A stretch of DNA of 64,000 nt from Heteroruminococcus sp964370005 (lineage in GTDB: Bacteria; Bacillota; Clostridia; Oscillospirales; Ruminococcaceae), in NCBI GenBank assembly GCA_964370005.1, contig CAYJGR010000001.1, positions 27,342 through 91,341 of the forward strand, read 5' to 3'. This document shows, one piece after another, positions 42,835 to 51,363 of the stretch. Every line of letters begins with the position of its first letter. Position 1 is the first letter of the stretch. The notes beneath the pieces are model-generated. The model made no database searches. It had not been told where the DNA came from and saw nothing but the letters and a program-made list of their open reading frames with translations. Made by a program: the position numbers and the translations under genes.

Positions 42835-43719
42835 ATGAAGTTATTTTCAGGGCTTTTTGGAAATAAACAAAGTGAACCTTCGGCGGAAGTTTTAGACAAT
42901 CGACCACCCGACGCCTCCACCCCTTCCCTACCATTACAAAAGCTTGCAGATATTGCAAATCGTCTGGGCAGTTACAGCCAAACGGCCAATTTGTCTAAAG
43001 AACTTTGGCTGCTCATCGATGACCCCACCACCCACAAATCACAATATTTTAGGGTAGTGACCCTACTTCGAACCATAGCCGAAAACGAAAGCAAGAAAAC
43101 ATCGCTATATAAACAATATTTGAGTATGCTCAATAACATAAAAACCATCACATCTGCAGAATTTGATGCAAAGTTCATAGGGTTTGAGGATTTTTTCGAG
43201 GATTTCCCTCATTTAGACGAGGAATATGCGGTATTACAGGCTTTGCACGACACCGCCCCCAACATATTTTCAGATAGTGAGCTTGAGCAGTTGTATTCCC
43301 ATTACAACATATTAGCCGACGCATTTAAAAAGGCCTCACTCGAAAGCGAAACCTTAAAGGGTGAGCAGGAGGAGCTATCCAAAGAGATAATTAAGTTTTC
43401 TTCATCAGTGGAGGAATGTAAACAAAAATATCGCTTTTCACCCGACTGGGAGGGCAAAAAACCTCTCATGTCCTCCTTGGGCAAAAAGCTCTCTAAAAAG
43501 CGAGAAGTTCTTATGGAACGTGAGACCGCCCTCAATAAGGAGCTGCGAATACTCTATGATGGTTATCCCTCTATGCACAGTGAGTTTATAAAAAACAGCG
43601 ATTATTTTATAAGTCTTTTGCAAACCAACGTTGACCTATATGATGAAAATGATATGCACGATAAGACCTTCAGCGAAATTGCCCTATCGCTCGAAGGGCT
43701 GTTAAGGGAAAGTCTGTAA
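42835..43719 (+). CDS. Hypothetical cytosolic coiled-coil protein
   Basis: 294 residues from ATG 42835, preceded by AAAGGAGAA. No signal, helix or known motif. Mostly helical with heptad-like charged segments, for example ETLKGEQEELSKEIIKF and KKLSKKREVLMERETALNKE (~residues 175-245). It stands divergent from the small Cys-rich gene and is followed by the 43788 small protein. A TATAAT-like box lies near 42769 in the divergent space. I do not recognise the family. Confidence 0.7.
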   Translation: MKLFSGLFGNKQSEPSAEVLDNRPPDASTPSLPLQKLADIANRLGSYSQTANLSKELWLLIDDPTTHKSQYFRVVTLLRTIAENESKKTSLYKQYLSMLNNIKTITSAEFDAKFIGFEDFFEDFPHLDEEYAVLQALHDTAPNIFSDSELEQLYSHYNILADAFKKASLESETLKGEQEELSKEIIKFSSSVEECKQKYRFSPDWEGKKPLMSSLGKKLSKKREVLMERETALNKELRILYDGYPSMHSEFIKNSDYFISLLQTNVDLYDENDMHDKTFSEIALSLEGLLRESL

Positions 43720-43787
43720 CACATTCCCCCATGTCGAATAGACTGTAGTGTAAGGACCAAATAACACTTTAAGGGAGATCACAAACT

Positions 43788-44123
43788 ATGTCGATGCCAA
43801 ATATTCCTGATATTAACTCAACTGTTAATATCAACAGAGATGATTCGGTCAATATTATACTTTCGTCCATCGGTATGGAGGAGCTGAGTCTTGCTCACAT
43901 CCTCAACGCCGAGGCCGAAAAAATACAGTTTGCCCTGGGTACTCTCGAAACCGCCGATGGCGCCGCCAGCCTTGAAGATATCATGAAGGTAAACAGCTCA
44001 GCTAAGAAAATGCTTCGTGATGTTATCAAGAACCAAATGCTGATCGGTATGAAGATGGAAGACACCGTGGAGCTCGCTCAGATGGCTTTTGAGGATAACT
44101 CCCCCGTAGAACCCACCGTTTAA
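43788..44123 (+). CDS. Small protein with complete head/tail module
   Basis: 111 residues; start ATG 43788 after AGGGAG. It has the head motif (NIILSSIGMEELSLAHILNA) and, after a ~20-residue spacer, the tail motif (LEDIMKVNSSAKKMLRDVIK). The head recurs in the protein at 42326 and the tail at the end of the giant surface protein at 39358. Both motifs are predicted amphipathic helices. No signal peptide. A weak hairpin follows (44154-44181). I recall similar short motifs in uncharacterised Clostridia surface or spore proteins but cannot name the family. Confidence 0.75.
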   Translation: MSMPNIPDINSTVNINRDDSVNIILSSIGMEELSLAHILNAEAEKIQFALGTLETADGAASLEDIMKVNSSAKKMLRDVIKNQMLIGMKMEDTVELAQMAFEDNSPVEPTV

Positions 44124-44153
44124 TCATAACACAATCAGATAGTATTTATTATC

Positions 44154-44181
44154 GGTGGCAGGGGGGATAACCTCTGTCACC
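44154..44181 (+). terminator. Possible weak terminator
   Basis: GGTGGCAG (44154-44161) pairs with CTGTCACC (44174-44181) with one G-U pair, followed by TTATTAAAT. Weak U-run. Confidence 0.4.
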
Positions 44182-44204
44182 TTATTAAATAAGAGGCATT
44201 TTAT

Positions 44205-44789
44205 ATGAAAAAACCTAAATTCTCCCTCTCTGAAATCAGCAGTAAAAATATAGCCTTTGCGGGCATTATCACAATTTTTTGTATACTGCTTTTGCAGTCC
44301 TCTTTTTCGCTTTTTGTGGATTTGCACCACGAGGAACTGGCGCAAATAGATGTCGTTTTCCGAACCTCTATCAGCTCCATTTTCGGCTATCTTATGAGTA
44401 TGGTGTCAACAAGCGATTTTGTGATAAAACCCAAGGTTAAAATTGATATCCCCACCCAAAAATCTATAGGGTTTTCCCAAAAATCTATGACCGATACCCT
44501 CCCGCCCAAAGGTAGTGCCAAAACAACACCCCCTGAGCCGTCTGTAGCTCCCACTCCACCCGCCGCACAGGTCAGTCTCGATATTGAAAAGAAAAACATC
44601 GCCGTAAATGTGCAAATAATTGTATTATCACTCGTCTGTATATTTTGTCTGTTTGTCCTGCTTGTGGTGCGCAATTTCAGCGAGCTTATCGTATCAAATT
44701 CCACAAACGGTGTCACGATATCACTCTTTAGAGATATTATATCGGGCAGTGTGGGAGGACTAATAGGTTTATCCCGAGGCGGCGACTGA
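44205..44789 (+). CDS. Small two-helix membrane protein, unknown
   Basis: 194 residues. First helix at ~17-37 (AFAGIITIFCILLLQSSFSLF), a Lys/Pro/Thr-rich middle (~75-120) and a second helix at ~133-155 (VQIIVLSLVCIFCLFVLLVV). Starts 81 bases after the 43788 gene and may belong to the same surface cluster. No recognised domain. Confidence 0.7.
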   Translation: MKKPKFSLSEISSKNIAFAGIITIFCILLLQSSFSLFVDLHHEELAQIDVVFRTSISSIFGYLMSMVSTSDFVIKPKVKIDIPTQKSIGFSQKSMTDTLPPKGSAKTTPPEPSVAPTPPAAQVSLDIEKKNIAVNVQIIVLSLVCIFCLFVLLVVRNFSELIVSNSTNGVTISLFRDIISGSVGGLIGLSRGGD

Positions 44790-44934
44790 TCTCTTATTGG
44801 CACCCAAAATAATGAATTTTTTATGTGTTTTTAGCTTTTTTTGTCGCTAGTGCTATTCAAAATAAACTTGGTGTAGTATACTTATCCTTGATGCAATGGT
44901 TGTTATACCTTAGTTTGTTTTGGAGGACACACAC

Positions 44935-45864
44935 ATGCTAACATCCCAAACCATTACTTACCCTTCAGCAGCAGTCGATAAGCAGATCTCCGCTGAAATA
45001 TGGATGCCCGAGGGTACTCCCAAGGCCGTATTGCAAATTGCACACGGCATGTGTGAGTACATCGACCGCTATCTTCCTACTATACACCGCCTTTGTCAGG
45101 AGGGTTATATAGTATGTGGCAACGACCACCTCGGCCACGGTAAAACCGCCGCTCTAAACGGCGATCCGCTGGGCTGGTTTGGCGATACAAAGCAGTCTCG
45201 TGTCTTGGTGGAGGATGTGCATAGTCTGACAAAAATTATGCAGTCTCGCTTTCCCGATTTGCCCTATCTACTCATCGCCCACAGTATGGGATCATTTATC
45301 GGTCGCATTTGTATTGGAATGTACCCCGATAGCTACGTCGGCGCAGCCATCCTTGGCACAGCGGGGCCCGGGGGAGCTGTGGATATGGGCATAATGCTTG
45401 CTCGCCACATAATTCGCACCAAAGGCCCTCGCTATATTTCCCCCATGATATCGGGTATGCTTAAAAAGCGTAATCTCTCGGGACTTCCCGACCTACCCGG
45501 GCCCCACGACTGGATATCACGTGACCCCGCAGTTGTAGCTGCCTATACAAATGACCCCGACTGTAACTATGTATTCTCGGCGGCGGCCTTTGAGGATTTA
45601 TTTGTGCTTATGAAGGAGTGTAACGCCCCCGGATGGTACATAGCATTGCCCTGCGATTTCCCACTTTGGATAGCCTCGGGTGATCAGGACCCTGTGGGCG
45701 AATTTGGGGTGGGGGTAAGCGCGGTATATCAGAAACTACTCTCGACCGGTCACACCAATGTTGAACTAAAGATGTATTTACAAGCTCGCCATGAGCTACA
45801 TAATGAGCTTGAAAAAGGACAGTTTTGGGATGATATGATACAGTGGATACAAAAAATCATTTGA
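44935..45864 (+). CDS. Alpha/beta hydrolase, monoacylglycerol-lipase-like
   Basis: 309 residues from ATG 44935 (GGAGG eight bases upstream). Serine hydrolase features: VLQIAHGMCEYIDRY (oxyanion HG), GNDHLGHGKT, the nucleophile elbow AHSMGS, an acidic residue in ASGDQDPVGE and the catalytic His in QARHELHNE. The order and the H-G-M-C-E start match the serine aminopeptidase S33 / monoglyceride lipase group (PldB-like). Probably cytosolic. A 70-bp AT-rich stretch with a TATACT box precedes it; the hairpin array and malQ follow. Confidence 0.9.
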   Translation: MLTSQTITYPSAAVDKQISAEIWMPEGTPKAVLQIAHGMCEYIDRYLPTIHRLCQEGYIVCGNDHLGHGKTAALNGDPLGWFGDTKQSRVLVEDVHSLTKIMQSRFPDLPYLLIAHSMGSFIGRICIGMYPDSYVGAAILGTAGPGGAVDMGIMLARHIIRTKGPRYISPMISGMLKKRNLSGLPDLPGPHDWISRDPAVVAAYTNDPDCNYVFSAAAFEDLFVLMKECNAPGWYIALPCDFPLWIASGDQDPVGEFGVGVSAVYQKLLSTGHTNVELKMYLQARHELHNELEKGQFWDDMIQWIQKII

Positions 45865-45902
45865 GAAAATAAACATGTCGCAGTGGCGACAGAGCGGAGG
45901 AT

Positions 45903-46132
45903 AGCGTGAAAAATCACGCTAATATATTATTTATATTTTGCTATGCAAAATATAAATTCGCCATGCCCGTAGGGCGGCATCTAAATAGAAAGTGCATCTG
46001 CATGGCTTTTATTATTTAGATGTGCCTGCCTATGGCAGATGCACGAATAAATAATCCGAAGGATTATTTATATGGCCTCGCCCGAGGACGGGCGAGATGC
46101 CGAAATAATCTCCATTCTGTGGGGAGATTATT
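45903..46132 (+). repeat. Array of seven consecutive hairpins (includes R1 copy A)
   Basis: Between the hydrolase and malQ: (1) AGCGTGA/TCACGCT 45903-45920; (2) 13-bp ATTTATATTTTGC/GCAAAATATAAAT 45929-45957; (3) ATGCC/GGCAT around GCCCGTAGGGC 45963-45980; (4) GTGCATCTGC/GCAGATGCAC 45992-46044, competing with CATCTAAATA/TATTTAGATG 45978-46022; (5) ATAAATAATCC/GGATTATTTAT 46047-46071; (6) CTCGCCC/GGGCGAG 46077-46096; (7) AATAATCTCC/GGAGATTATT 46104-46132. No gene fits this 300-base space. Blocks 3-5 recur at 19692-19799. Confidence 0.85.
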
Positions 46133-46172
46133 CAAAACTATTTGTGCTGTGCACAGAATGGAGATTAATATG
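46104..46172 (+). promoter_or_regulatory. Two mutually exclusive hairpins controlling the malQ ribosome binding site
   Basis: Stem A: 46104-46113 with 46123-46132 (10 bp). Stem B: 46106-46121 with 46152-46167 (16 bp, perfect, 30-base loop). They share the same 5' arm, so only one can form. Stem B buries the malQ GGAG (46160-46163) and stops two bases before ATG 46170; stem A leaves it free. The stem-B region also carries the 10-bp palindrome CTGTGCACAG (46147-46156), a possible operator. Confidence 0.6.
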
Positions 46173-47654
46173 CGAAAATCAGGGGTAATACTGCCTATTT
46201 ACTCATTGCCGGGGCGTTATGGTATAGGCACTATAGGGCGGGAGGCGGTAGCTTTCGCCGAATTTTTGGCCGAGGCGGGCTTGTCCTACTGGCAAATTCT
46301 CCCCACCGGCATTGTCAACGACAGCAGTTCCCCCTATCAGTCCATCAGTGTATTTGCCGGCAACCCACTTTTTATAGACCTCGACACCCTTGTGGCCGAG
46401 GGACTGCTGAGCACGTCCGAGTGTGAGCAGCAGTTTTGGGGACATGACCCCAAAAGCGTCGATTACCCCGCCGTAAAAGCAGGGCGTGAGGTGCTTTTGC
46501 GCCGTGCATATGAGCGCAGTTGTGAGGGGGAGCTACATAAAAAAACCTTACCGCAGTTTGTGAAAAAAAACCGTTATTGGGCGATGGATTACGCCCGCTT
46601 TATGGTGCTCGGTGAGACCGACCCCGAGGGGGAGGACAAAAAACTGCTCACCGCCACCCGTGCACGAGACCCCAAAGCACTCACGGAATTTGACAAGCGC
46701 TACCGCAAAGAAATTGAATATCATCTATATGTACAAGCCCTGTTTTTTGAGGGTTGGCAAAGTTTTAAGAGACAGGTAAACGAGCGCAGTATAAAACTTA
46801 TAGGTGACCTGCCCATATATGTTTCGGCCAAGTCAGCCGACGTATGGGCGCATCCCGAATTGTTTGAACTTGACAAAAAAGGACAACCCCGCCGTGTTGC
46901 GGGCTGTCCCCCTGATGCCTTTTCCACCACAGGTCAGATGTGGGGCAACCCACTGTATAACTGGAAAAACATGGCCGACGATGGCTACAAATGGTGGGTA
47001 GAGCGCCTTGGTCAAAGTGCTACCCTCTGTGACCGTATGCGCATAGACCATTTTAGGGGATTTGAAGCCTACTACTCCATCCCCTCCAAGGACACCACCG
47101 CCGAGAATGGGCGCTGGGTAAAGGGTCCGGGCATAGAGTTTTTTGAGGCTATGAAAAGTGGTGTAAAAAATCTCGACCTCATCGCCGAGGATTTGGGTAC
47201 TCTGACCGATGGAGTGCATAAACTGCGCAAAGACGCGGGGCTACCCGGCATGGCGGTGTTACAGTTCGCCTTTGACGGCAACCCTCATAACCCATATATA
47301 CCCCACAACCTGCACCATGACACCATAATGTACACCGGCACCCACGACAACGATACACTACGTGGGTGGTACGACTCACTGCCCGATAATCTGCGAGCCT
47401 ATTGTGGTTACTATGCCCGCCCCGGTTCCGAGCGCCCTTGGTGGGACATGCTTGGCACAGCATGGGGCAGTGTATGCGAGCTTGTCATGGCGCAGATGCA
47501 GGACTTTTTGGGACTCGACTCACAGGCACGCACCAACACCCCCTCGGTGCCACAGGGCAACTGGGAGTGGCGTATGCTCGATAACTATGCCGATGGCGAT
47601 ATGGCAAAACAGATACTCGACCTCAACCGCCTGTATGGGCGTGGCGAGGTGTAA
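46170..47654 (+). CDS. malQ: 4-alpha-glucanotransferase (amylomaltase)
   Basis: Transfers 1,4-alpha-glucan segments between chains, releasing glucose; cytosolic, GH77. 494 residues, normal length. Motifs: ILPIYSLPGRYGIGTIG, SYWQILPTGI with SSPYQS, the sugar-site KLIGDLPIYVSAKSADVW, the nucleophile Asp in MRIDHFRGF, the acid/base Glu in DLIAEDLG and the third carboxylate in THDNDTLRGW. The frame opens at 46020 through the hairpin array, but GGAG and ATG 46170 define the start. No other starch or maltose gene is nearby. The gene ends one base from a convergent minus-strand gene. Confidence 0.94.
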   Translation: MRKSGVILPIYSLPGRYGIGTIGREAVAFAEFLAEAGLSYWQILPTGIVNDSSSPYQSISVFAGNPLFIDLDTLVAEGLLSTSECEQQFWGHDPKSVDYPAVKAGREVLLRRAYERSCEGELHKKTLPQFVKKNRYWAMDYARFMVLGETDPEGEDKKLLTATRARDPKALTEFDKRYRKEIEYHLYVQALFFEGWQSFKRQVNERSIKLIGDLPIYVSAKSADVWAHPELFELDKKGQPRRVAGCPPDAFSTTGQMWGNPLYNWKNMADDGYKWWVERLGQSATLCDRMRIDHFRGFEAYYSIPSKDTTAENGRWVKGPGIEFFEAMKSGVKNLDLIAEDLGTLTDGVHKLRKDAGLPGMAVLQFAFDGNPHNPYIPHNLHHDTIMYTGTHDNDTLRGWYDSLPDNLRAYCGYYARPGSERPWWDMLGTAWGSVCELVMAQMQDFLGLDSQARTNTPSVPQGNWEWRMLDNYADGDMAKQILDLNRLYGRGEV

Positions 47655-47655
47655 T

Positions 47656-48195
47656 TCAAATGTTGATGGACTGTCCCCCAAGCCCCCCGCAAAACCCCAA
47701 AGCGGCGACAGCACACAGCAGGGCATAGCGGTCAACAGGTTGCTCAAAGCTTACAGGCAACTCCATTGGTTCCACTCTGCTACCGTCATAGCGCGGTAGG
47801 CTTCGTTGCAGGGCTATGACCGCCGAATGCTCTGCCATACTGGTAAGTGTTAGGCTATCCCTACCTGAAAGCCCACAGGTGATGACAGGCACCTCACATC
47901 CCTCTAAAAAGCGCAGTGCCGCAAGGTTATCCGAGCCCATCACCACCCCGTGACATGGTGGCAGATGCATCTGGGAAAAGTCTTGCAGGCTTTCTTTAAG
48001 CAGTATGAGTGTCGCGGGGGAGTCCACCTTATCCGGCCATGGGGTATCCCAGACGATAATATTCGGGGGTTTTGGGGGAACAACCAGCCTTCGGGAGCCT
48101 ATCCAAAGGGTTTTTGTGCTCTGTTTAAGCAGTCTTTCGAGAGCCCCTGTGATGCGTCGATCTTCAGCGGGGCCGGCTACCACTATCGAGACCAT
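47656..48195 (-). CDS. Hypothetical protein with Mur-ligase-like C-terminal motif
   Basis: 179 residues from ATG 48195 (GGAG eight bases upstream; the open frame starts at GTG 48204). The segment CHGVVMGSDNLAALRFLEG and then VITCGLSGRDSLTLTSMAE and SAVIALQRSLPRYDG resemble the central-to-C-terminal part of UDP-MurNAc ligase-type proteins, but there is no ATP-binding GTNGK motif, so it is not an active ligase. The C-terminus is hydrophobic and glycine-rich (LLCAVAALGFCGGLGG). Similar short proteins are widespread in Clostridia without a known role. Two bases separate its stop from that of malQ. Confidence 0.6.
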   Translation of the reverse strand: MVSIVVAGPAEDRRITGALERLLKQSTKTLWIGSRRLVVPPKPPNIIVWDTPWPDKVDSPATLILLKESLQDFSQMHLPPCHGVVMGSDNLAALRFLEGCEVPVITCGLSGRDSLTLTSMAEHSAVIALQRSLPRYDGSRVEPMELPVSFEQPVDRYALLCAVAALGFCGGLGGQSINI

Positions 48196-48343
48196 ATTGC
48201 TCACTCCATTCTGCTACTTTTGGCAAGTGGTGTATCAGAGTTTTTTCTATGCTTTGCTTATTGTTTGTATGGCTCACCAAAAAATACATAAGAAGCGTTA
48301 TAAATAATTTTATCCGACGTCTGTCGGTAGATTGGAGCGATAT

Positions 48344-49459
48344 ATGAAAATGTGTGAAAAGGAAATATCAAAACTCGGGTTTGGCATGATGCGCCTTCCA
48401 AAAAAGGAAAACGGTGAATTTGATTACGAGCAAGTAAACAAGATGGTCGATCGCTATATAGAAAGCGGGGGCAACTACTTTGACACCGCCTATGTCTATG
48501 CAGGTTCCGAGGTTGCGACCGGCAAGTCCGTCGTCGAGCGCTACCCCCGTGACGCCTACTATTTAGCCAGCAAAATGCCCTCGTGGGAGCTGAGAAGTGA
48601 AGAGGATTTTACAAGAATTTTTGAGGAGCAACTTGCCCGCACAGGTGCCGAGTATTTTGATTACTACCTCATGCACTCGATAAGCAGTCCCAAGAGCTAC
48701 AGCCGATATCAGCGTTTTCGCTGTTTTGAGCAGGCACAAAAGCTCAAGGATGAAGGTAAAATCCGCAACCTCGGTTTCTCGTTCCACAGCGACCCCGCCA
48801 CCATGCAAACCGTGCTAAATGAACACCCCGAGGTCGATTTTGTACAGCTTCAAATCAACTATGCCGACTGGCACAGCCCCACCATTTATTCAAAGCCCCT
48901 CTATGAGATGGTGCGTGCAAAAAATCTACCTATCATCGTAATGGAGCCTGTCAAAGGTGGGCTGCTTGCCAACCTCACACAAGAGGTGCGGGATGTCTTT
49001 ACACAGTGTGACCCCGAGGCTTCGGTGGCATCGTGGGCACTGCGCTACACCGCCTCTATGGAGGGTGTTGTCACAAATCTCAGCGGTATGTCCAACATGG
49101 AGCAGATGGAGGACAACATAAAAACCTTCACAAATTTTGCCCCCCTCACCCACGACGAGGACAAGGTAATCCAAAAGGCTATGGATATTTTAGAGCGCAC
49201 AGACCTTATCGCCTGCACAGGATGTCAATACTGCGTAAAAGGATGTCCCGTAAAAATCCAAATCCCCATGGTATTTTCCATCTCAAACTACATGCGCATG
49301 GCCGAGGACACCACCCCCTACCGCAAGCGTTACAGCGATATAATTAGCGGTTCGGGCAAGGCCTCGGACTGCATAAGCTGCGGCAAGTGCAATGAAATCT
49401 GCCCGCAAAAACTCGACATCCCCACCCTGCTCGGAGACTGCGCAAAGATTCTGGACTGA
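48344..49459 (+). CDS. Aldo/keto reductase with C-terminal 2x[4Fe-4S] ferredoxin domain
   Basis: 371 residues from ATG 48344 (GGAG six bases upstream; TTG 48332 rejected). The (beta/alpha)8 AKR part shows LGFGMMRLP, the catalytic Asp/Tyr in NYFDTAYVYAGSE, the Lys in LASKMP and MHSISSP replacing the His motif, and VMEPVKGGLLANL. The last ~90 residues carry CTGCQYCVKGCP and CISCGKCNEICP, two 4Fe-4S cluster sites. Such AKR-ferredoxin fusions are typical of anaerobes and may be fed by ferredoxin rather than NADPH. A single-gene unit with its own terminator. Confidence 0.92.
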   Translation: MKMCEKEISKLGFGMMRLPKKENGEFDYEQVNKMVDRYIESGGNYFDTAYVYAGSEVATGKSVVERYPRDAYYLASKMPSWELRSEEDFTRIFEEQLARTGAEYFDYYLMHSISSPKSYSRYQRFRCFEQAQKLKDEGKIRNLGFSFHSDPATMQTVLNEHPEVDFVQLQINYADWHSPTIYSKPLYEMVRAKNLPIIVMEPVKGGLLANLTQEVRDVFTQCDPEASVASWALRYTASMEGVVTNLSGMSNMEQMEDNIKTFTNFAPLTHDEDKVIQKAMDILERTDLIACTGCQYCVKGCPVKIQIPMVFSISNYMRMAEDTTPYRKRYSDIISGSGKASDCISCGKCNEICPQKLDIPTLLGDCAKILD

Positions 49460-49480
49460 GTAGTCCGCAATTGTAAATGC

Positions 49481-49518
49481 AAAGGTCAAGAACACCCGCA
49501 TGGATGTTCTTGACCTTT
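49481..49518. terminator. Terminator between convergent reductase and PTS operon
   Basis: AAAGGTCAAGAACA (49481-49494) pairs perfectly with TGTTCTTGACCTTT (49505-49518), followed by CTATCC on the plus side and an A-rich flank on the other. Confidence 0.8.
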
Positions 49519-49551
49519 CTATCCTCTATCCTCTGTTTTCTGTCCTCTAAA

Positions 49552-50859
49552 TCACAGCTTACCCGCTGCCAACAGTTCATCCTGTTGACGGCGCAAACCT
49601 AATATGTAGGAATCCTGTGCCAAATCTACCATATCATATGTGATAAGCTGGCCGGGGGTGACATCGACCTTTAGGCGTGTGGACTTATTTACAAGTCCTA
49701 TGGGGAGGGCATTTTGCTCCTTGGCCGTTTTGTAGTCGTAAAATCCGCCGTAGACGGTGTAGGCACCGATGCCGTCAAGATATTCGCCTGCCTTCATGGC
49801 CTTCTTAGCGATGGTGACGGTCTCGCTGTAGGGCGCACCTGCCATTGGCACTATGCTAGGTTTGCCGTATATCGCAATACGTGCCACCGACATGGGGGTC
49901 TCAAGGCTACACAGGTGGTAGGGTCTGAACAGTGTATAGTTGGGACCTGGGCCAACCTGCAAATATGTCATCTCGTGCAGTACCTCGGGTAATACACTTG
50001 TCACAATGACATATACGCCGGGGGCAACACCATTCACATAGTCAACAACTTTATAATTATCAAGAATGCCACCCTCGCTCTTTAGGCGGTAAACCTTGTC
50101 CAGATCGGCCACTGTGGCCTGATGCCCTGTACCATTGAGGCAGGCTGGCATATATCCTGTGGCATTTGACATGGCCGTCATCTCGACCATAGTCTTTGTC
50201 CCATCCTTAAAAGCTGTGAGCATCTTGGGGTTCATCTTCTTGCGTGCGGCTTCCTCGGCGGCGGTGTCGGGGTTTATAGTGAGGTCAACCTTGTTGTTCT
50301 TACCCTTACCGATAACCAACACTTCAAAGCCCATCGCCTTGGCAAAGTCATAAAGCTCCATCACCGCACCGGGTTCATCACCGGCCGACCCGCTGTAAAT
50401 GACACCTTCCTTTTGCGCCATTTGATGCAGCAGTGGTCCTACAACAACATCGGCCTCCACATTGAGCATTACAATATGTTTGTGCGCCTTGATGCTATCC
50501 ACTGCCAGTTTTGCGCCCACCTCCGACACACCGGTGGCATCCACCATGCAGTCTACGGCATCGGTGGCAACGGCCAAATCAGCATTGTCAGTGATGACAT
50601 ATTTGCCGGCACGGAGCAAATCGCTGGCCTCGCCACCACTCTTGGCGGTTTTAATCTCCTCGGCGGGAATGCCTGCATTTAGCAGTGCATTGCGGGCGTT
50701 TTCAAGCTGAATGTCGGCCACGATGGAGGGTAGCATACCTTTCATATTGACCATCTGACTCACCATGCCACGTCCCATTTGTCCTGCGCCGATGATAGCT
50801 GTTTTTATGTGCTTGTTTTGTTGCTCAAGTTTACAAAGTTCTTCATAAATTCCAAACAA
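49552..50859 (-). CDS. NAD(P)-dependent oxidoreductase, homoserine-dehydrogenase-like with SAF domain (COG4091 type)
   Basis: About 435 residues. Rossmann start IKTAIIGAGQMGRGMVSQM, then VDATGVSEVGAKLAV and NVEADVVVGPLLHQMAQ as in homoserine-dehydrogenase-like enzymes, and a C-terminal SAF-like segment (ALPIGLVNKSTRLKVDVTPG). Proteins of this build often occur in glucitol-type PTS operons, as here, and probably oxidise or reduce the imported sugar phosphate; the exact substrate is not known. The start is TTG 50859, ten bases after AAAGG; TTG 50868 is too close. Last gene of the operon. Confidence 0.8.
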   Translation of the reverse strand: MFGIYEELCKLEQQNKHIKTAIIGAGQMGRGMVSQMVNMKGMLPSIVADIQLENARNALLNAGIPAEEIKTAKSGGEASDLLRAGKYVITDNADLAVATDAVDCMVDATGVSEVGAKLAVDSIKAHKHIVMLNVEADVVVGPLLHQMAQKEGVIYSGSAGDEPGAVMELYDFAKAMGFEVLVIGKGKNNKVDLTINPDTAAEEAARKKMNPKMLTAFKDGTKTMVEMTAMSNATGYMPACLNGTGHQATVADLDKVYRLKSEGGILDNYKVVDYVNGVAPGVYVIVTSVLPEVLHEMTYLQVGPGPNYTLFRPYHLCSLETPMSVARIAIYGKPSIVPMAGAPYSETVTIAKKAMKAGEYLDGIGAYTVYGGFYDYKTAKEQNALPIGLVNKSTRLKVDVTPGQLITYDMVDLAQDSYILGLRRQQDELLAAGKL

Positions 50860-50905
50860 AATTATCAATTCCTTTCTGTTATAACACAGTTTATATTTTT
50901 AGGTA

Positions 50906-51280
50906 TTATCCATCAATTTCAATTGTTTGTCCTATTGCGGGAGTAGGCTTATGGTGAGCATCAACAACGATATAACCGGGCAAACAATCCTTTTGTTTGT
51001 CTCCGTTGTTTTTATCAAATAGCCACATGGTGCAGTGACCCAGTTCTCTGAGTGTGTGATTGGCCTCGCTTCCAACCTGTAATACATCGTATGTATATCC
51101 ACCCATTGTCAACTTGTCACCCACTTTAACTTCATCCTGTAAGGTCTCAACAGTGTGTAAAATTGATAGCTCAGCAAGCTCGGGAGGGGCGTTATTATTA
51201 AAAATAATACACAGCCCATTGTCGATAAGTCGCAAAGCATCCTCGCCTATGCCTGTAATCGTCGCACAATACTTCTTCAT
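50906..51280 (-). CDS. srlB: PTS glucitol/sorbitol-type EIIA component
   Basis: 124 residues, the normal length for GutA-family EIIA. The phosphoryl-accepting His is in SILHTVE, followed by the family block VGDKLTMGGYTYDVLQVGS and a C-terminal GDQ-like region. Cytosolic; it takes phosphate from HPr and passes it to the EIIB cysteine of the neighbouring protein. ATG follows AAAGGAATGG. A hairpin between 51310 and 51353 separates it from the EIIB gene. Confidence 0.93.
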   Translation of the reverse strand: MKKYCATITGIGEDALRLIDNGLCIIFNNNAPPELAELSILHTVETLQDEVKVGDKLTMGGYTYDVLQVGSEANHTLRELGHCTMWLFDKNNGDKQKDCLPGYIVVDAHHKPTPAIGQTIEIDG

Positions 51281-51309
51281 ATATATCCATTCCTTTTTCT
51301 TCCAAGGTC

Positions 51310-51353
51310 TATCCCAAAACCCAAACCATTCTTATATTTCGGGTTTTGGGATA
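51310..51353 (-). promoter_or_regulatory. Intercistronic hairpin between srlE and srlB
   Basis: TATCCCAAAACCC (51310-51322) pairs perfectly with GGGTTTTGGGATA (51341-51353). On the minus strand no U-run follows, so it more likely stabilises mRNA ends or attenuates srlB and the dehydrogenase than fully terminates. Confidence 0.5.
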
Positions 51354-51363
51354 ACCTAAATTA

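Noticed and set aside
46020..46169. N-terminal extension of malQ through the hairpin array
   Set aside because: Amylomaltases begin at the ILPIYSLPG region, and the RBS at 46160 fixes ATG 46170.
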